Numbered from the stretch's first letter, positions 1-7,093 are shown. The stretch is DNA of 7,899 nucleotides from Flavobacteriales bacterium (GCA_011525065.1 WTIY01000114.1:1-7899), one strand, 5' to 3'. The notes: generated from the sequence alone by a model not told the origin. Made by a program: numbers and translations.

Positions 1-962
1 CGACCCTACCCGCAGCAGAGCGCACTGGAAACATGACCCTAAGGCCAAATTCTATTGTGCATGAAGTCATTTACGATCCCGAAACACAGCGTGCGTCTGG
101 GGTGCGTGTGATCGATAGCGAAACTGGGGAAAATTTAGTGTTCAATGCTAAAGTTATATTCCTTTGTGCCTCAGCCATCGCAACAGCGAGCATATTGCTC
201 CAATCCAAAAGCGAACGCTTTCCAAACGGAATGGGTAACGACTCAGGTGAAGTTGGGCACAACATCATGGATCACCACTTTAAGGCGGGGGCTTTTGCCG
301 AAGTGGAAGGATTTGAGGATCAATATTTCAAAGGTCGACGACCAAATGGGATTTACATCCCACGATTTAGGAATATTGGCGGGGTGACCGACCAATCTAA
401 TTTCTTGCGCGGATATGGCTATCAAGGGGGTGCTTCAAGAGGCAACTATGGCGACCAAATCGCTGAGATCGGTTACGGAAAGGACCTTAAAGATTTAGTC
501 AGTCGTCCCGGAAAATGGAGCATGACCTTGATGGGCTTTGGCGAGTGTTTGCCTTACCACGAAAACAAAATGGAATTGGACTACGAGCAAAAGGATCAGT
601 GGGGTTTACCTACCGTTACTTTTGATGTTGAATGGAAGGAAAACGAATGGGAAATGCGTAAGGATATGGTGCAGCAAGCCATGGAAATGCTCGAAATGGC
701 GGGGTATAAAAACATCCGCCCATGGGATGATCCAGGCGCACCTGGTTTGGGCATCCATGAAATGGGGACGGCCCGAATGGGACGCGACCCTAAAACTTCT
801 GTGCTTAATGGAAACAATCAAATCCATGCGGTCCCAAATGTGTACTGTACGGACGGATCGTTCATGACCAGCGCAAGCTGTGTGAACCCTTCACTAACTT
901 ATATGGCGTTTACTGCAAGAGCAGCGAATCATGCCGTAGAACAACTTAAATCGGAATCGTGA
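1..962 (+). CDS. GMC-family FAD-dependent oxidoreductase, C-terminal part (5' truncated by window)
   Basis: This is the C-terminal 319 or so residues of a glucose-methanol-choline family flavoenzyme. The frame is open from base 3 with no start before the window edge; residues AAERTGNMTLRP precede the first internal Met at 33, so that ATG is not the start. The FAD-fold segment LCASAIATASILLQS lies near window residues 54-68, followed by a GHNIMDHH stretch. The GMC C-terminal domain carries HEMGTARMG with its His at bases 756-758. The closing segment CTDGSFMTSASCVNPSLTY has Asn at 885-887. In this family a His and a His/Asn form the active-site pair, so catalysis looks intact. The enzyme would oxidise an alcohol, sugar or sugar acid; the substrate cannot be read from the sequence. 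It overlaps by one base with the subunit 3-like gene downstream, as in gluconate 2-dehydrogenase-type complexes. Family assignment is very secure; specificity is unknown. Confidence 0.95.
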   Translation, partial: TLPAAERTGNMTLRPNSIVHEVIYDPETQRASGVRVIDSETGENLVFNAKVIFLCASAIATASILLQSKSERFPNGMGNDSGEVGHNIMDHHFKAGAFAEVEGFEDQYFKGRRPNGIYIPRFRNIGGVTDQSNFLRGYGYQGGASRGNYGDQIAEIGYGKDLKDLVSRPGKWSMTLMGFGECLPYHENKMELDYEQKDQWGLPTVTFDVEWKENEWEMRKDMVQQAMEMLEMAGYKNIRPWDDPGAPGLGIHEMGTARMGRDPKTSVLNGNNQIHAVPNVYCTDGSFMTSASCVNPSLTYMAFTARAANHAVEQLKSES

Positions 963-1654
963 TGAATAGAAGACAAGCGTTAAAGAATCTAGGATTGGGG
1001 GGTGGAGCTTTGGTAGCAACCCCAACAATCATTAGCCTTTTACAGAGCTGTGGCTCTGGGGCAGGGCATACCCCAAGTTTTTTGACGGCTTCAGAGGCTG
1101 GAGCCCTAAAAGAATTGGTGGGATTGATCATCCCCTCTGACATTGATGTGCCTGGTGCTGTTGATGTAGGGGCGCACGAGTTTATTGGTCTTTATTGGGA
1201 CCAAGTCTTGCCTACTGCGGAGCAAGTGCCTGCTTTGGAAGATGAATTCACGGCTTATTCCATGGCCAACAGACAAGAGAACATCCGCAAGGGTTTTGCT
1301 GCACTGGCTGAAGTCATGCAACGCGATCATCAAACGGATTTTGACGGTGCGTCTACCGAGACTTACGATGCAGTTTTGGCACATTATCTGAAAGCGGACA
1401 AAGCACAAGGTCAGGCGTGGAACAGTGAGGTATGGACCTATTTAGAGTCTCTTAAAACGGACCCTGAAGCGACCGTTTCCAGTGACGCCATGGCCAACGC
1501 CTTGATTCATGAAGTTCGGAGCATGACCATCTGGACATGGACGCAAACCCAACAAATCGGTGAAGACTTTTTGTGGTATGACCCTGTGCCTGGAGTTTAC
1601 AAGGGCTGTTTGCCAAGTTCAGAAGCTGGCAATGGTAAAGTCATGTCGTTATAA
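962..1654 (+). CDS. Gluconate 2-dehydrogenase subunit 3-like Tat lipoprotein
   Basis: The predicted protein has 230 residues and looks like the small subunit that partners GMC or gluconate 2-dehydrogenase-type flavoenzymes. The N-terminus has a twin-arginine motif (NRRQALK, Arg3-Arg4), a hydrophobic stretch, and a lipobox-like LLQSC with Cys30. This suggests Tat export, perhaps carrying the folded flavoprotein partner along, and lipid anchoring. After the signal come LTASEAGALKELVGLIIPSD and a PGAVDVGAHEFI segment (about residues 41-75), typical of the subunit 3 family. ATG at 962 is preferred over an in-frame GTG at 959 because it forms the TGATG overlap with the upstream stop and puts the RR near the N-terminus. 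It is translationally coupled to the GMC gene. No cytochrome c subunit follows, so the electron acceptor is not encoded downstream. Family call is firm; substrate is not known. Confidence 0.9.
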   Translation: MNRRQALKNLGLGGGALVATPTIISLLQSCGSGAGHTPSFLTASEAGALKELVGLIIPSDIDVPGAVDVGAHEFIGLYWDQVLPTAEQVPALEDEFTAYSMANRQENIRKGFAALAEVMQRDHQTDFDGASTETYDAVLAHYLKADKAQGQAWNSEVWTYLESLKTDPEATVSSDAMANALIHEVRSMTIWTWTQTQQIGEDFLWYDPVPGVYKGCLPSSEAGNGKVMSL

Positions 1655-1675
1655 GAAATGCGATCTGTCTTAAAA

Positions 1676-1713
1676 ATCAAAAATGCCCCTCCCATCGGAA
1701 GGGCATTTTTGAT
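1676..1713. terminator. Bidirectional intrinsic terminator between convergent units
   Basis: A perfect 13-bp inverted repeat (ATCAAAAATGCCC at 1676-1688 pairing with GGGCATTTTTGAT at 1701-1713) encloses a 12-base loop. The GC-rich part of the stem is next to the loop, and the outer A and T runs give a U tract on either strand. It lies 21 bases after the stop of the + strand dehydrogenase subunit and 15 bases beyond the stop of the - strand azurin gene, so it can serve both. Confidence 0.85.
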
Positions 1714-1728
1714 TGAGCCAGGATTGTC

Positions 1729-2229
1729 TTAAGGGATAATGGTGAGTGTGCCCCGCATCATGCCCGAGTGACCTGGAAAACTACAGATGTAGTCATAAAC
1801 TCCTGGCTGTGGAGCCTCAAAGGTGATCACATCACTTTGGCCACCCCCGAGCATTTTTGTGTGCGCAATGACTTGAGCACCGTCGTTAGGAATCCAATCT
1901 GAATCGGCCCCTGCTGCAGCGGCTTCACTGGCAAATCCGGTGATGTCTGTCCCGGGAACAAGAAGCACAAAATTATGCCCCATGACGCGTTTTTCTAATT
2001 GACCGACATGTCGAAACGTGAGGGTAATTTTCTCTCCCGATTTTGCCGTGAGTTCCTTTTTGTCAAACTGCATCATGTCGTTACCGGTAAGGGCCAGTGC
2101 TGTTCCTTTTGGCGCTGTAGTGTTTTGCGTTGTTTGCCCTATTTTCAGTACGGGTTTTTCTTCTTTTTTTGTTTCTCCACAAGCCGTGAGCATGGTGGTT
2201 AATACGATAAAGGCGATTAGATTTTTCAT
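1729..2229 (-). CDS. Azurin-family type 1 copper lipoprotein
   Basis: A 166-residue blue-copper (cupredoxin) protein that carries single electrons outside the cytoplasm. The N-terminus is a lipoprotein signal with lipobox LTAC (Cys17), followed by a charged low-complexity linker (residues 18-40). The azurin domain covers roughly residues 44-166. Type 1 copper ligands are visible: His85 in VMGHNF, Cys149 and His154 in CSFPGH, and the axial Met158 in HSGMM, with the same spacing as Cys112/His117/Met121 of Pseudomonas azurin. The motifs GNDMMQF and VIAHTK also match azurin. Apart from the lipid Cys17 the only cysteine is Cys149, so the conserved azurin disulfide is absent. It is the last gene of the minus-strand cluster, 14 bases after the hydrolase stop. 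Its redox partner is not shown by the sequence; a respiratory or dehydrogenase acceptor role is inference. Confidence 0.94.
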   Translation of the reverse strand: MKNLIAFIVLTTMLTACGETKKEEKPVLKIGQTTQNTTAPKGTALALTGNDMMQFDKKELTAKSGEKITLTFRHVGQLEKRVMGHNFVLLVPGTDITGFASEAAAAGADSDWIPNDGAQVIAHTKMLGGGQSDVITFEAPQPGVYDYICSFPGHSGMMRGTLTIIP

Positions 2230-2243
2230 TTTGTTTTGTTGGA

Positions 2244-3221
2244 TTAATCCAAGGTATTGATTAAAAATTGTGCGATTCTTTTTTCGTTGTAATAGGCCCC
2301 TTTAGGGTTACAGAACCCGACATGACCTCCATGTTTTGGGGCCTCAAGATAAATGTTTTTTGAGCGCTGCGCAAGGTCAATTGGAATGCAAGTTTTGGAT
2401 AAAAATGTGTCGTTTAATGCATTGAGGATTTTTAATGGGATATTGATCCTTTCAAGGTGTTTGATGGGACTGTTTTTATTGTAATAATCCTCTGCGTTTA
2501 AATAACCGTGTACGGGTGCTGTGTAAAGATTGTCAAAGTCCTTTAGTGTTCTCATGGCTTTAGGGGCATCCAGTGATAATGCCATGGGGAATTGCCGTTG
2601 TTTTTCGCGGTATTTTTTCTTGAGGGTGGATAAAAAGACCCACTGGTACAAGCGGTTGTCCCATGATGATAGCCTTTGGATTGAAGCGCTTAAATCCAAG
2701 GGAGTCGAAACAACGGCTGCAGCAAAGATCTTGTTGTGCTGTCCAATTTTTTGCCCGAGATAATTGAGCAGTAGACTACCGCCAAGACTGAATCCCACGG
2801 CAAAAATTCTCTGATATTGATATAAATGACTCACATGGATAATGACCTGATCTAGATCTTGAGTTTGCCCCGCATTGTAACTTTGGAGCATTCGATTAGG
2901 GACACCTGAACACCCGCGGAAATTCATTGCGCAGACATCAAAACCGACCGATAAAAGCTGTTGGGCTTGACCCCTGATGTAAGTACGTTGGGCATTTCCT
3001 TCTAGACCGTGCAGTAAAATCACCACATGATGATTGGGCTCATGCCCCATTTCTCGAGCATAGGACCAATCTAAATCTATGAAGTCGCCATCGCTTAATT
3101 CGAGGCGTTGACGCTTGAATTTAACCGCAGCATTAAATCTAAATTTAGCGGAAAAAATGGTCGAAAAATGGCCGTTTTTGAACCAGTTTTTAGGATAATA
3201 ATCAGAAGGAACCAGAGGCAT
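2244..3221 (-). CDS. YheT-like alpha/beta-fold hydrolase
   Basis: A 325-residue alpha/beta hydrolase close in length and motif layout to E. coli YheT and the eukaryotic ABHD1/ABHD3 group. The N-terminal KNWFKNGHFSTIF stretch is the family's usual 'N-G-H-hydrophobic' start. The oxyanion region is LLHGLEGN (about residues 69-76), followed by MNFRGCSG (99-106). The nucleophile elbow GFSLGG places Ser145. The likely acid is Asp271 in NALND, and the likely catalytic His is His300 in HGGHVGF. The triad is thus complete and the protein should be an active esterase or lipase-like enzyme, probably cytoplasmic or peripheral since no signal peptide is visible. The natural substrate of YheT-like bacterial proteins is poorly defined. 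It sits 45 bases after the EamA gene and 14 bases before azurin, so it is probably co-transcribed, possibly with its own internal promoter. Confidence 0.92.
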   Translation of the reverse strand: MPLVPSDYYPKNWFKNGHFSTIFSAKFRFNAAVKFKRQRLELSDGDFIDLDWSYAREMGHEPNHHVVILLHGLEGNAQRTYIRGQAQQLLSVGFDVCAMNFRGCSGVPNRMLQSYNAGQTQDLDQVIIHVSHLYQYQRIFAVGFSLGGSLLLNYLGQKIGQHNKIFAAAVVSTPLDLSASIQRLSSWDNRLYQWVFLSTLKKKYREKQRQFPMALSLDAPKAMRTLKDFDNLYTAPVHGYLNAEDYYNKNSPIKHLERINIPLKILNALNDTFLSKTCIPIDLAQRSKNIYLEAPKHGGHVGFCNPKGAYYNEKRIAQFLINTLD

Positions 3222-3240
3222 TCGGGAGCTTTGAAAGACA

Positions 3241-3248
3241 CAAAGTTA
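3241..3248 (-). promoter_or_regulatory. Candidate -7 box (TAACTTTG) before the hydrolase gene
   Basis: On the minus strand this reads TAACTTTG, an exact match to the Bacteroidota -7 consensus TAnnTTTG. It sits in the 45-base gap after the EamA gene, 19 bases upstream of the hydrolase ATG. I see no TTG -33 element at the expected distance, so this is a possible internal promoter only. Confidence 0.35.
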
Positions 3249-3266
3249 ATCAATTCAGGGGCAGCA

Positions 3267-4175
3267 TTAGGCTGCTTTTATTCGCTTTTGACTGCTGAGG
3301 TAAACCCCGATAAATATCATGAGTGCCGTCAAGCATCGAAGTGGCGTCAACTGATCAGCCCCTACCGATAAGGCAACCACAGTGGCCACCACAGGTTGAA
3401 GATAAATAAAGGCACCAATAGTGGATGGACTGAGGTGTTTAAGGGCATAAATATTGAACAGATAGGTCAATACAGTTGTCCCAAGAACCACGAAGCCCAG
3501 TTGAGACAGGACCAATAAATCCAATTGCCCCCAGGCCACCGCCATAAGTTCATCATACCCCAGCGGCAAATTGAGTAGTACTGCAATCAGGAAGAAATAA
3601 CGCATCAGGGTTAAGACGTGGTATTTGGCCGTTAAAGGTTTGACCAGAATGAGGTAGATGGAATACGACAAGGCGTTTAAAACAAAATAAAAATTTCCAA
3701 GGGGAATGTTTGGGGCATTGTTCTGTGTGGGGACCTCTAAAAAAATGAGTCCTAAGGCTCCACCGAGTCCCAAAAAAATCCCAATGGTTTTTTGCCAAAC
3801 GATCTGCTCCTTCAGAAACAATCGACCAAGAACCAATAAAATTACAGGCACTAATGTGATGACCACCGAAGAGTTAATGGGAGTGGATAAGGCCAAACCT
3901 TTAAAAAAGGAGGTCATGTTCAAGGCCATGCCGAAAAAGGCACAAATTAGGATCAATCCCCAATCTTTTTTTTCAACACGCTCTTTGGGGGCAAAGGGCG
4001 TCAGTAGGCTAAAGGCAATTGCCGCACCGATCACGCGCAGTAAAATGAACCCATGAGGCTCAATGACTGCTGGCATCAGCCCTTTAGCCACAGTGTGGTT
4101 AATGCCATAAATGAGCCCCGCCCCTGTAGCGGCCAACAGCGCTAAATTTCGTTTAGACCGACTAGAATCAATCAC
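3267..4175 (-). CDS. EamA/DMT-family membrane transporter
   Basis: A drug/metabolite-transporter superfamily permease of 302 residues from the GTG at 4175, with about ten hydrophobic segments in two EamA repeats. The first repeat begins LALLAATGAGLIYGINHTVAKG and the second near NFYFVLNALSYSIYLILVKPL. Family landmarks include the LLRVIGAA segment, the ALSTPINSSVVITLVPVILLV helix of repeat one and the matching HLSPSTIGAFIYLQPVVATVVAL of repeat two. It acts in the inner membrane, exporting or importing a small metabolite not identifiable from sequence. Start choice: an upstream in-frame ATG at 4238 would add 21 residues lying entirely inside the ArsC-like gene (71-base overlap). GTG 4175 gives an 8-base overlap with the ArsC-like stop and a normal N-terminus with positive charges before the first helix. 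It is very likely translationally coupled to the upstream gene. Confidence 0.9.
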   Translation of the reverse strand: MIDSSRSKRNLALLAATGAGLIYGINHTVAKGLMPAVIEPHGFILLRVIGAAIAFSLLTPFAPKERVEKKDWGLILICAFFGMALNMTSFFKGLALSTPINSSVVITLVPVILLVLGRLFLKEQIVWQKTIGIFLGLGGALGLIFLEVPTQNNAPNIPLGNFYFVLNALSYSIYLILVKPLTAKYHVLTLMRYFFLIAVLLNLPLGYDELMAVAWGQLDLLVLSQLGFVVLGTTVLTYLFNIYALKHLSPSTIGAFIYLQPVVATVVALSVGADQLTPLRCLTALMIFIGVYLSSQKRIKAA

Positions 4176-4527
4176 CTGGGTGCAGGGTTTTATAGGCTTG
4201 TTCAATGGTGGCTTTGGAAGAACCGATGTAAATCTCATCCTCCCATATCAGAACCGGACGCTTGAGAAAAGTATAGTGTTCCAAGAGCAACGCCTTGTAA
4301 CGAGATTCATCGAGATCTTCAGCCCCAAGTTGACGCTCGTGAAACAATTTTGCCCGTCGACTAAAAAGGGCCTGATAACTGCCGGAACGCTGGTGTAGTT
4401 CTTTGAGGTCACTCAGATTAAGCGGCTCGGTTTTTATGTCTTTTAGGATGACTTCTTGGGGTAGATCCCAGCCTTTGATGATGCGTTTACACGTGCTACA
4501 GTTACTTAAATAGAATAGTTTCTTCAT
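4168..4527 (-). CDS. ArsC/Spx-family thioredoxin-fold protein
   Basis: A 119-residue protein of the arsenate reductase (ArsC)/Spx/YffB family. The N-terminal strand runs into NCSTCKR, giving a CXXC redox pair (Cys10, Cys13) like that of Spx and YffB rather than the single-Cys motif of classical plasmid ArsC. Further landmarks are ALFSRRAKLF (Arg57, Arg58) and FLKRPVLIWED, where Arg90-Pro91 is the usual cis-proline segment of the thioredoxin fold. Members act as thiol reductases or, in Firmicutes, as RNA polymerase-binding regulators; neither role can be assigned here, and arsenate reduction should not be assumed since no arsenic genes are nearby. It is 15 bases after the upstream lipoprotein stop and overlaps the EamA start by 8 bases, so it is part of the same transcription unit. 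Confidence 0.9.
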   Translation of the reverse strand: MKKLFYLSNCSTCKRIIKGWDLPQEVILKDIKTEPLNLSDLKELHQRSGSYQALFSRRAKLFHERQLGAEDLDESRYKALLLEHYTFLKRPVLIWEDEIYIGSSKATIEQAYKTLHPGD

Positions 4528-4542
4528 GATGTTTTTTTGGCC

Positions 4543-5052
4543 TTAAGGCTCCATTAAATGGCGCGTTAAAAGGTTAAAAGTCAAAGTTTTTGTCAGATTT
4601 TTATTTTGGGCCGGCAACAGCATTTCACCGGACATGACCAGACTTAGAATACTGTCATTTTCGCGCCTAGTCTCGAGGATTAAGGTGGCGCGATAAGTAT
4701 TTTCAGCTTGGAGTTGCGTTCTGTAGTCTAAAGCCAGCCACAGGTATTGTGTTAGGGCTTGATTCAAACTCAAGGACAGATCTGCTTGATCACTGCCCAA
4801 GTATAATTCGGTCAGAATAAGGCTGTCCGTGAGTCGATTTAACCTTTGGCTAAGCACAGAGTCTCGAGCGGAAAATCTTGGGAAGTTGAGCAAAACTTCA
4901 GGACAACTTCGCTGATCACATATGGCCAGTTGGCTAGCGCGAACTTGTTTTGTAACCACTGAATACTCCGGCCTATCGCGGCATGACAAAAAAAGGATGA
5001 GCCCAATTAAACCTGAGATTTTCCATGGAATTTTCACGCGATAAAAATACAA
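4543..5052 (-). CDS. Putative lipoprotein of unknown function, possibly DUF4163-like
   Basis: A 169-residue predicted lipoprotein: basic start, hydrophobic segment GLIGLILFLSC and a lipobox Cys24, so it is exported and lipid-anchored. Two further cysteines, Cys45 and Cys50 (CDQRSC), could form a disulfide in the periplasm. The segment EVLLNFPRFSARDSVLSQRL and the later LETRRENDSILSLVMSG resemble, from memory, the DUF4163 half of DUF4163-DUF3298 envelope proteins. If so, the C-terminal DUF3298 half is missing, because the ArsC-like gene starts 15 bases after the stop. The start is not an ATG: the longest frame begins at a TTG (5052), while GTG at 5037 gives a compact signal peptide of 18 residues before the Cys and may be the true start. 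First gene of the minus-strand cluster and divergent from the PLP enzyme. The gene is probably real; function is not known. Confidence 0.72.
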   Translation of the reverse strand: MYFYRVKIPWKISGLIGLILFLSCRDRPEYSVVTKQVRASQLAICDQRSCPEVLLNFPRFSARDSVLSQRLNRLTDSLILTELYLGSDQADLSLSLNQALTQYLWLALDYRTQLQAENTYRATLILETRRENDSILSLVMSGEMLLPAQNKNLTKTLTFNLLTRHLMEP

Positions 5053-5080
5053 TTGTTTTCTCTTTAACAGGGGAATCCAT

Positions 5081-5088
5081 TACTTTTG
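5081..5088 (+). promoter_or_regulatory. Candidate -7 box (TACTTTTG) of the cystathionine gamma-synthase/lyase gene
   Basis: TACTTTTG matches the Bacteroidota -7 consensus TAnnTTTG exactly and ends 20 bases before the ATG at 5109, implying a leader of roughly 14 bases. The nearest upstream TTG (5053-5055) is 25 bases away, longer than the usual 17-23, so the -33 element is uncertain. Confidence 0.45.
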
Positions 5089-5108
5089 TCTGCACAGATT
5101 CTCCTAGC

Positions 5109-6248
5109 ATGAAATTTAATACTAAAGCCATACATGGTGGCCAGAAACACGACCCAGCCTACGGAGCGGTGATGCCACCGATTTATCAAACATCAACCTA
5201 CGCACAGAGCACTCCAGGAGGCCACAAGGGCTTTGAGTATTCGCGCACGCACAACCCGACTCGTGAGGCCCTTGAAGCGGCTTTTGCCAGCATTGAAGAG
5301 GGTAATTATGGCTTGGCTTTTGGGAGTGGTTTAGCGGCCATTGATGCGGTAATGAAATTGCTTAGTCCGGGAGATGAGGTGATTTCTACCAATGATTTAT
5401 ATGGTGGAACCTATCGACTGTTTACGAAGATCTTTGAGAAGTTTGGCATTAAATTTCATTTTGTGGGCATGTCTGAGGTTGCCAAAATTGAGGCCTGTGT
5501 CAATGAAAAGACCAAACTTATCTGGGTGGAGACGCCGACCAATCCAATGATGAATGTGGTCGACATTAAGGCTTGTGCCGCCATTGCTAACAAGCACGGT
5601 CTACTTTTGGCCGTAGACAATACCTTTGCGACACCTTATTTACAACAACCCCTGAACTTGGGGGCTGATTTGGTCATGCACAGCGCCACGAAATACTTGG
5701 GGGGACACAGCGATGTGGTCATGGGCGCTCTTGTGGTCAGAGACCCTGAACTGGCCGAACGCCTTTACTTTATCCAAAACGCCAGCGGAGCAGTCTGCGG
5801 GCCTCAAGACAGTTTTTTGGTTCTGCGTGGCATTAAAACGCTTCATGTGCGCATGCAACGTCATTGCGAAAATGGCAGGGCAGTAGCAGAGTGCTTAAGT
5901 CAGCACCCCGCTGTGCAACGCGTTTATTGGCCAGGGTTTAGCGATCACCCGAACCACGAGGTGGCCCGTGCACAAATGCGAGATTTTGGCGGGATGATTT
6001 CGTTTGTGACCAAAGGAGACGATTACCAGAAGGCCATTTCTATCGTTGAAAAATTGAAGGTCTTCACTTTGGCCGAAAGTCTTGGTGGGGTCGAGAGCTT
6101 AGCGGGTCATCCTGCGAGCATGACCCATGCCAGTATCCCTAAAGAGGAACGTGAGAAAACGGGCGTCGTGGATGCTTTGATTCGACTGAGTGTTGGAATT
6201 GAGGACGCTGACGACCTCATTCAGGATTTGGCTCAAGCCTTGGGCTAA
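5109..6248 (+). CDS. Cystathionine gamma-synthase/gamma-lyase family PLP enzyme
   Basis: A 379-residue Cys/Met-metabolism PLP enzyme of full family length. The start ATG at 5109 gives MKFNTKAIHGGQ, the standard N-terminus of the family; the frame stays open back to 5025 but that extension lies in the divergent promoter region. Visible residues: YSRTHNPTR (Tyr44, Arg46, contacting the neighbouring subunit's PLP phosphate), DLYGGTYRLF (Tyr98, stacking on the cofactor), AVDNTFATP (Asp170, pairs with the pyridine nitrogen) and HSATKYLGGHSD with the PLP-binding Lys195. LAESLGGVESL and LIRLSVGIED (Arg359, substrate carboxylate) are also present. It either joins an activated homoserine to cysteine to make cystathionine, or cleaves cystathionine to cysteine. 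The two activities are hard to separate by sequence. It appears monocistronic, with its stop overlapping that of the convergent gene. Confidence 0.93.
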   Translation: MKFNTKAIHGGQKHDPAYGAVMPPIYQTSTYAQSTPGGHKGFEYSRTHNPTREALEAAFASIEEGNYGLAFGSGLAAIDAVMKLLSPGDEVISTNDLYGGTYRLFTKIFEKFGIKFHFVGMSEVAKIEACVNEKTKLIWVETPTNPMMNVVDIKACAAIANKHGLLLAVDNTFATPYLQQPLNLGADLVMHSATKYLGGHSDVVMGALVVRDPELAERLYFIQNASGAVCGPQDSFLVLRGIKTLHVRMQRHCENGRAVAECLSQHPAVQRVYWPGFSDHPNHEVARAQMRDFGGMISFVTKGDDYQKAISIVEKLKVFTLAESLGGVESLAGHPASMTHASIPKEEREKTGVVDALIRLSVGIEDADDLIQDLAQALG

Positions 6249-7093
6249 TTCAAGTAGAAGACTCCGCCAAAATTGATCCAAAAAATCCAATCATTGGCTT
6301 TATTTTCAGGAACGGGAACACCGTTGCCTAATCCAAGTGCTTGCGTGTTATATTCCAATTGTGGATTCAAGCCGTCGACCCAATTTGAAAAGTAATACTG
6401 CCAGCGCCAATCCATCAAAAAATCTACAGATTTACTGATTTTATAGCGCGTTCCGGCACTGGTTACAATGCTCCAAGTAGAACCCCCGGCTTGTTGAAAG
6501 CCGTAGTAATATTTGTCCGGAGTCGTGATGGGCGTATTGAGATTTCCAAAATCACTGTAGGCATAGGGGTCAAAACCGACCCAATGCAAGCCAGCTGCGA
6601 AGTAGGGGGCCCAACTGGTGTCCTGCGCCATAAAGTCTCTGATGCTCCAAAGGTAATACTCGAGTTGAATGCCCACATCCAGAACGGTGCTGGATCCTTT
6701 CATGGCCCGCAACTGATCGGCGGTAAATGAGACTGCTTCAGGACCCACCCATTGTCCGTAGTGCTGAAAGTTAGTTTTGTGCAAGGTCAACTCAGTCCGA
6801 ACTTTGAAGCGATCGTTGAAATAAGTATTAGGGTTATAACACTGACAGTCTGCACGATAAGCAAAATTCAAGTAGTGAGCCACCGCAAACCCCCAGCCGG
6901 TGTTCCCTATATTGGTCGCGAAATTTCCTCGTTGTCCGTAGTCTCCGTAAAAGGCCACAGGGCCCACAGTGATCCCGAGTTCATTGGAAAACGCAATCGG
7001 TAAACCCCCAACTCCCCCGTCTCTTTGGCCATAGGCTTGGGGCCAGGCCAAAATGAGTGTCAGAAGGACAATAAGTTTTTGCGGTTGGTTCAT
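6245..7093 (-). CDS. THC0290_0291-like outer-membrane protein
   Basis: A 282-residue exported protein. Residues 1-22 form a signal peptide ending AYG before Gln23. The mature part is rich in aromatic residues and alternating hydrophobic strands, and it ends FGGVFYLN, with a terminal aromatic strand typical of an outer-membrane beta-barrel. Segments such as SNELGITVGPVAFYGDYGQR, NIGNTGWG, YRADCQCYNPNTYFNDRFKVRTE, LRAMKGSSTVLDVG, WRWQYYFSNWVDGLNP and PENKANDW match, from memory, a flavobacterial family called THC0290_0291, whose function is unknown. CQC (Cys83, Cys85) is the only cysteine pair in the mature protein. It is divergent from glutamate dehydrogenase across 240 bases. Its TAG stop lies on the opposite strand over the TAA of the PLP enzyme. 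Envelope location is inferred; no enzymatic motif is visible. Confidence 0.85.
   Translation of the reverse strand: MNQPQKLIVLLTLILAWPQAYGQRDGGVGGLPIAFSNELGITVGPVAFYGDYGQRGNFATNIGNTGWGFAVAHYLNFAYRADCQCYNPNTYFNDRFKVRTELTLHKTNFQHYGQWVGPEAVSFTADQLRAMKGSSTVLDVGIQLEYYLWSIRDFMAQDTSWAPYFAAGLHWVGFDPYAYSDFGNLNTPITTPDKYYYGFQQAGGSTWSIVTSAGTRYKISKSVDFLMDWRWQYYFSNWVDGLNPQLEYNTQALGLGNGVPVPENKANDWIFWINFGGVFYLN

Noticed and set aside
538..867. An open frame on the + strand inside the GMC gene.
   Set aside because: It lies in another frame of a clearly conserved gene and its translation shows no recognisable domain.
4176..4238. ATG at 4238 as the start of the EamA transporter.
   Set aside because: The added 21 residues lie wholly within the ArsC-like gene and look non-conserved; GTG 4175 gives a normal N-terminus.
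4168..4527. Part of an arsenic-resistance operon.
   Set aside because: The CXXC form and the absence of ArsR, ArsB or Acr3 genes argue for a Spx/YffB-like thiol protein instead.
5025..5108. A 28-codon N-terminal extension of the cystathionine gamma-synthase/lyase gene from an ATG at 5025.
   Set aside because: The extension overlaps the start of the divergent lipoprotein and contains the TACTTTTG promoter-like box. The family begins at the MKFNTKAIHGGQ found at 5109.
6491..7003. Two open frames on the + strand opposite the outer-membrane protein gene.
   Set aside because: They are fragmentary, lack signal or domain features and oppose a well-supported coding region.
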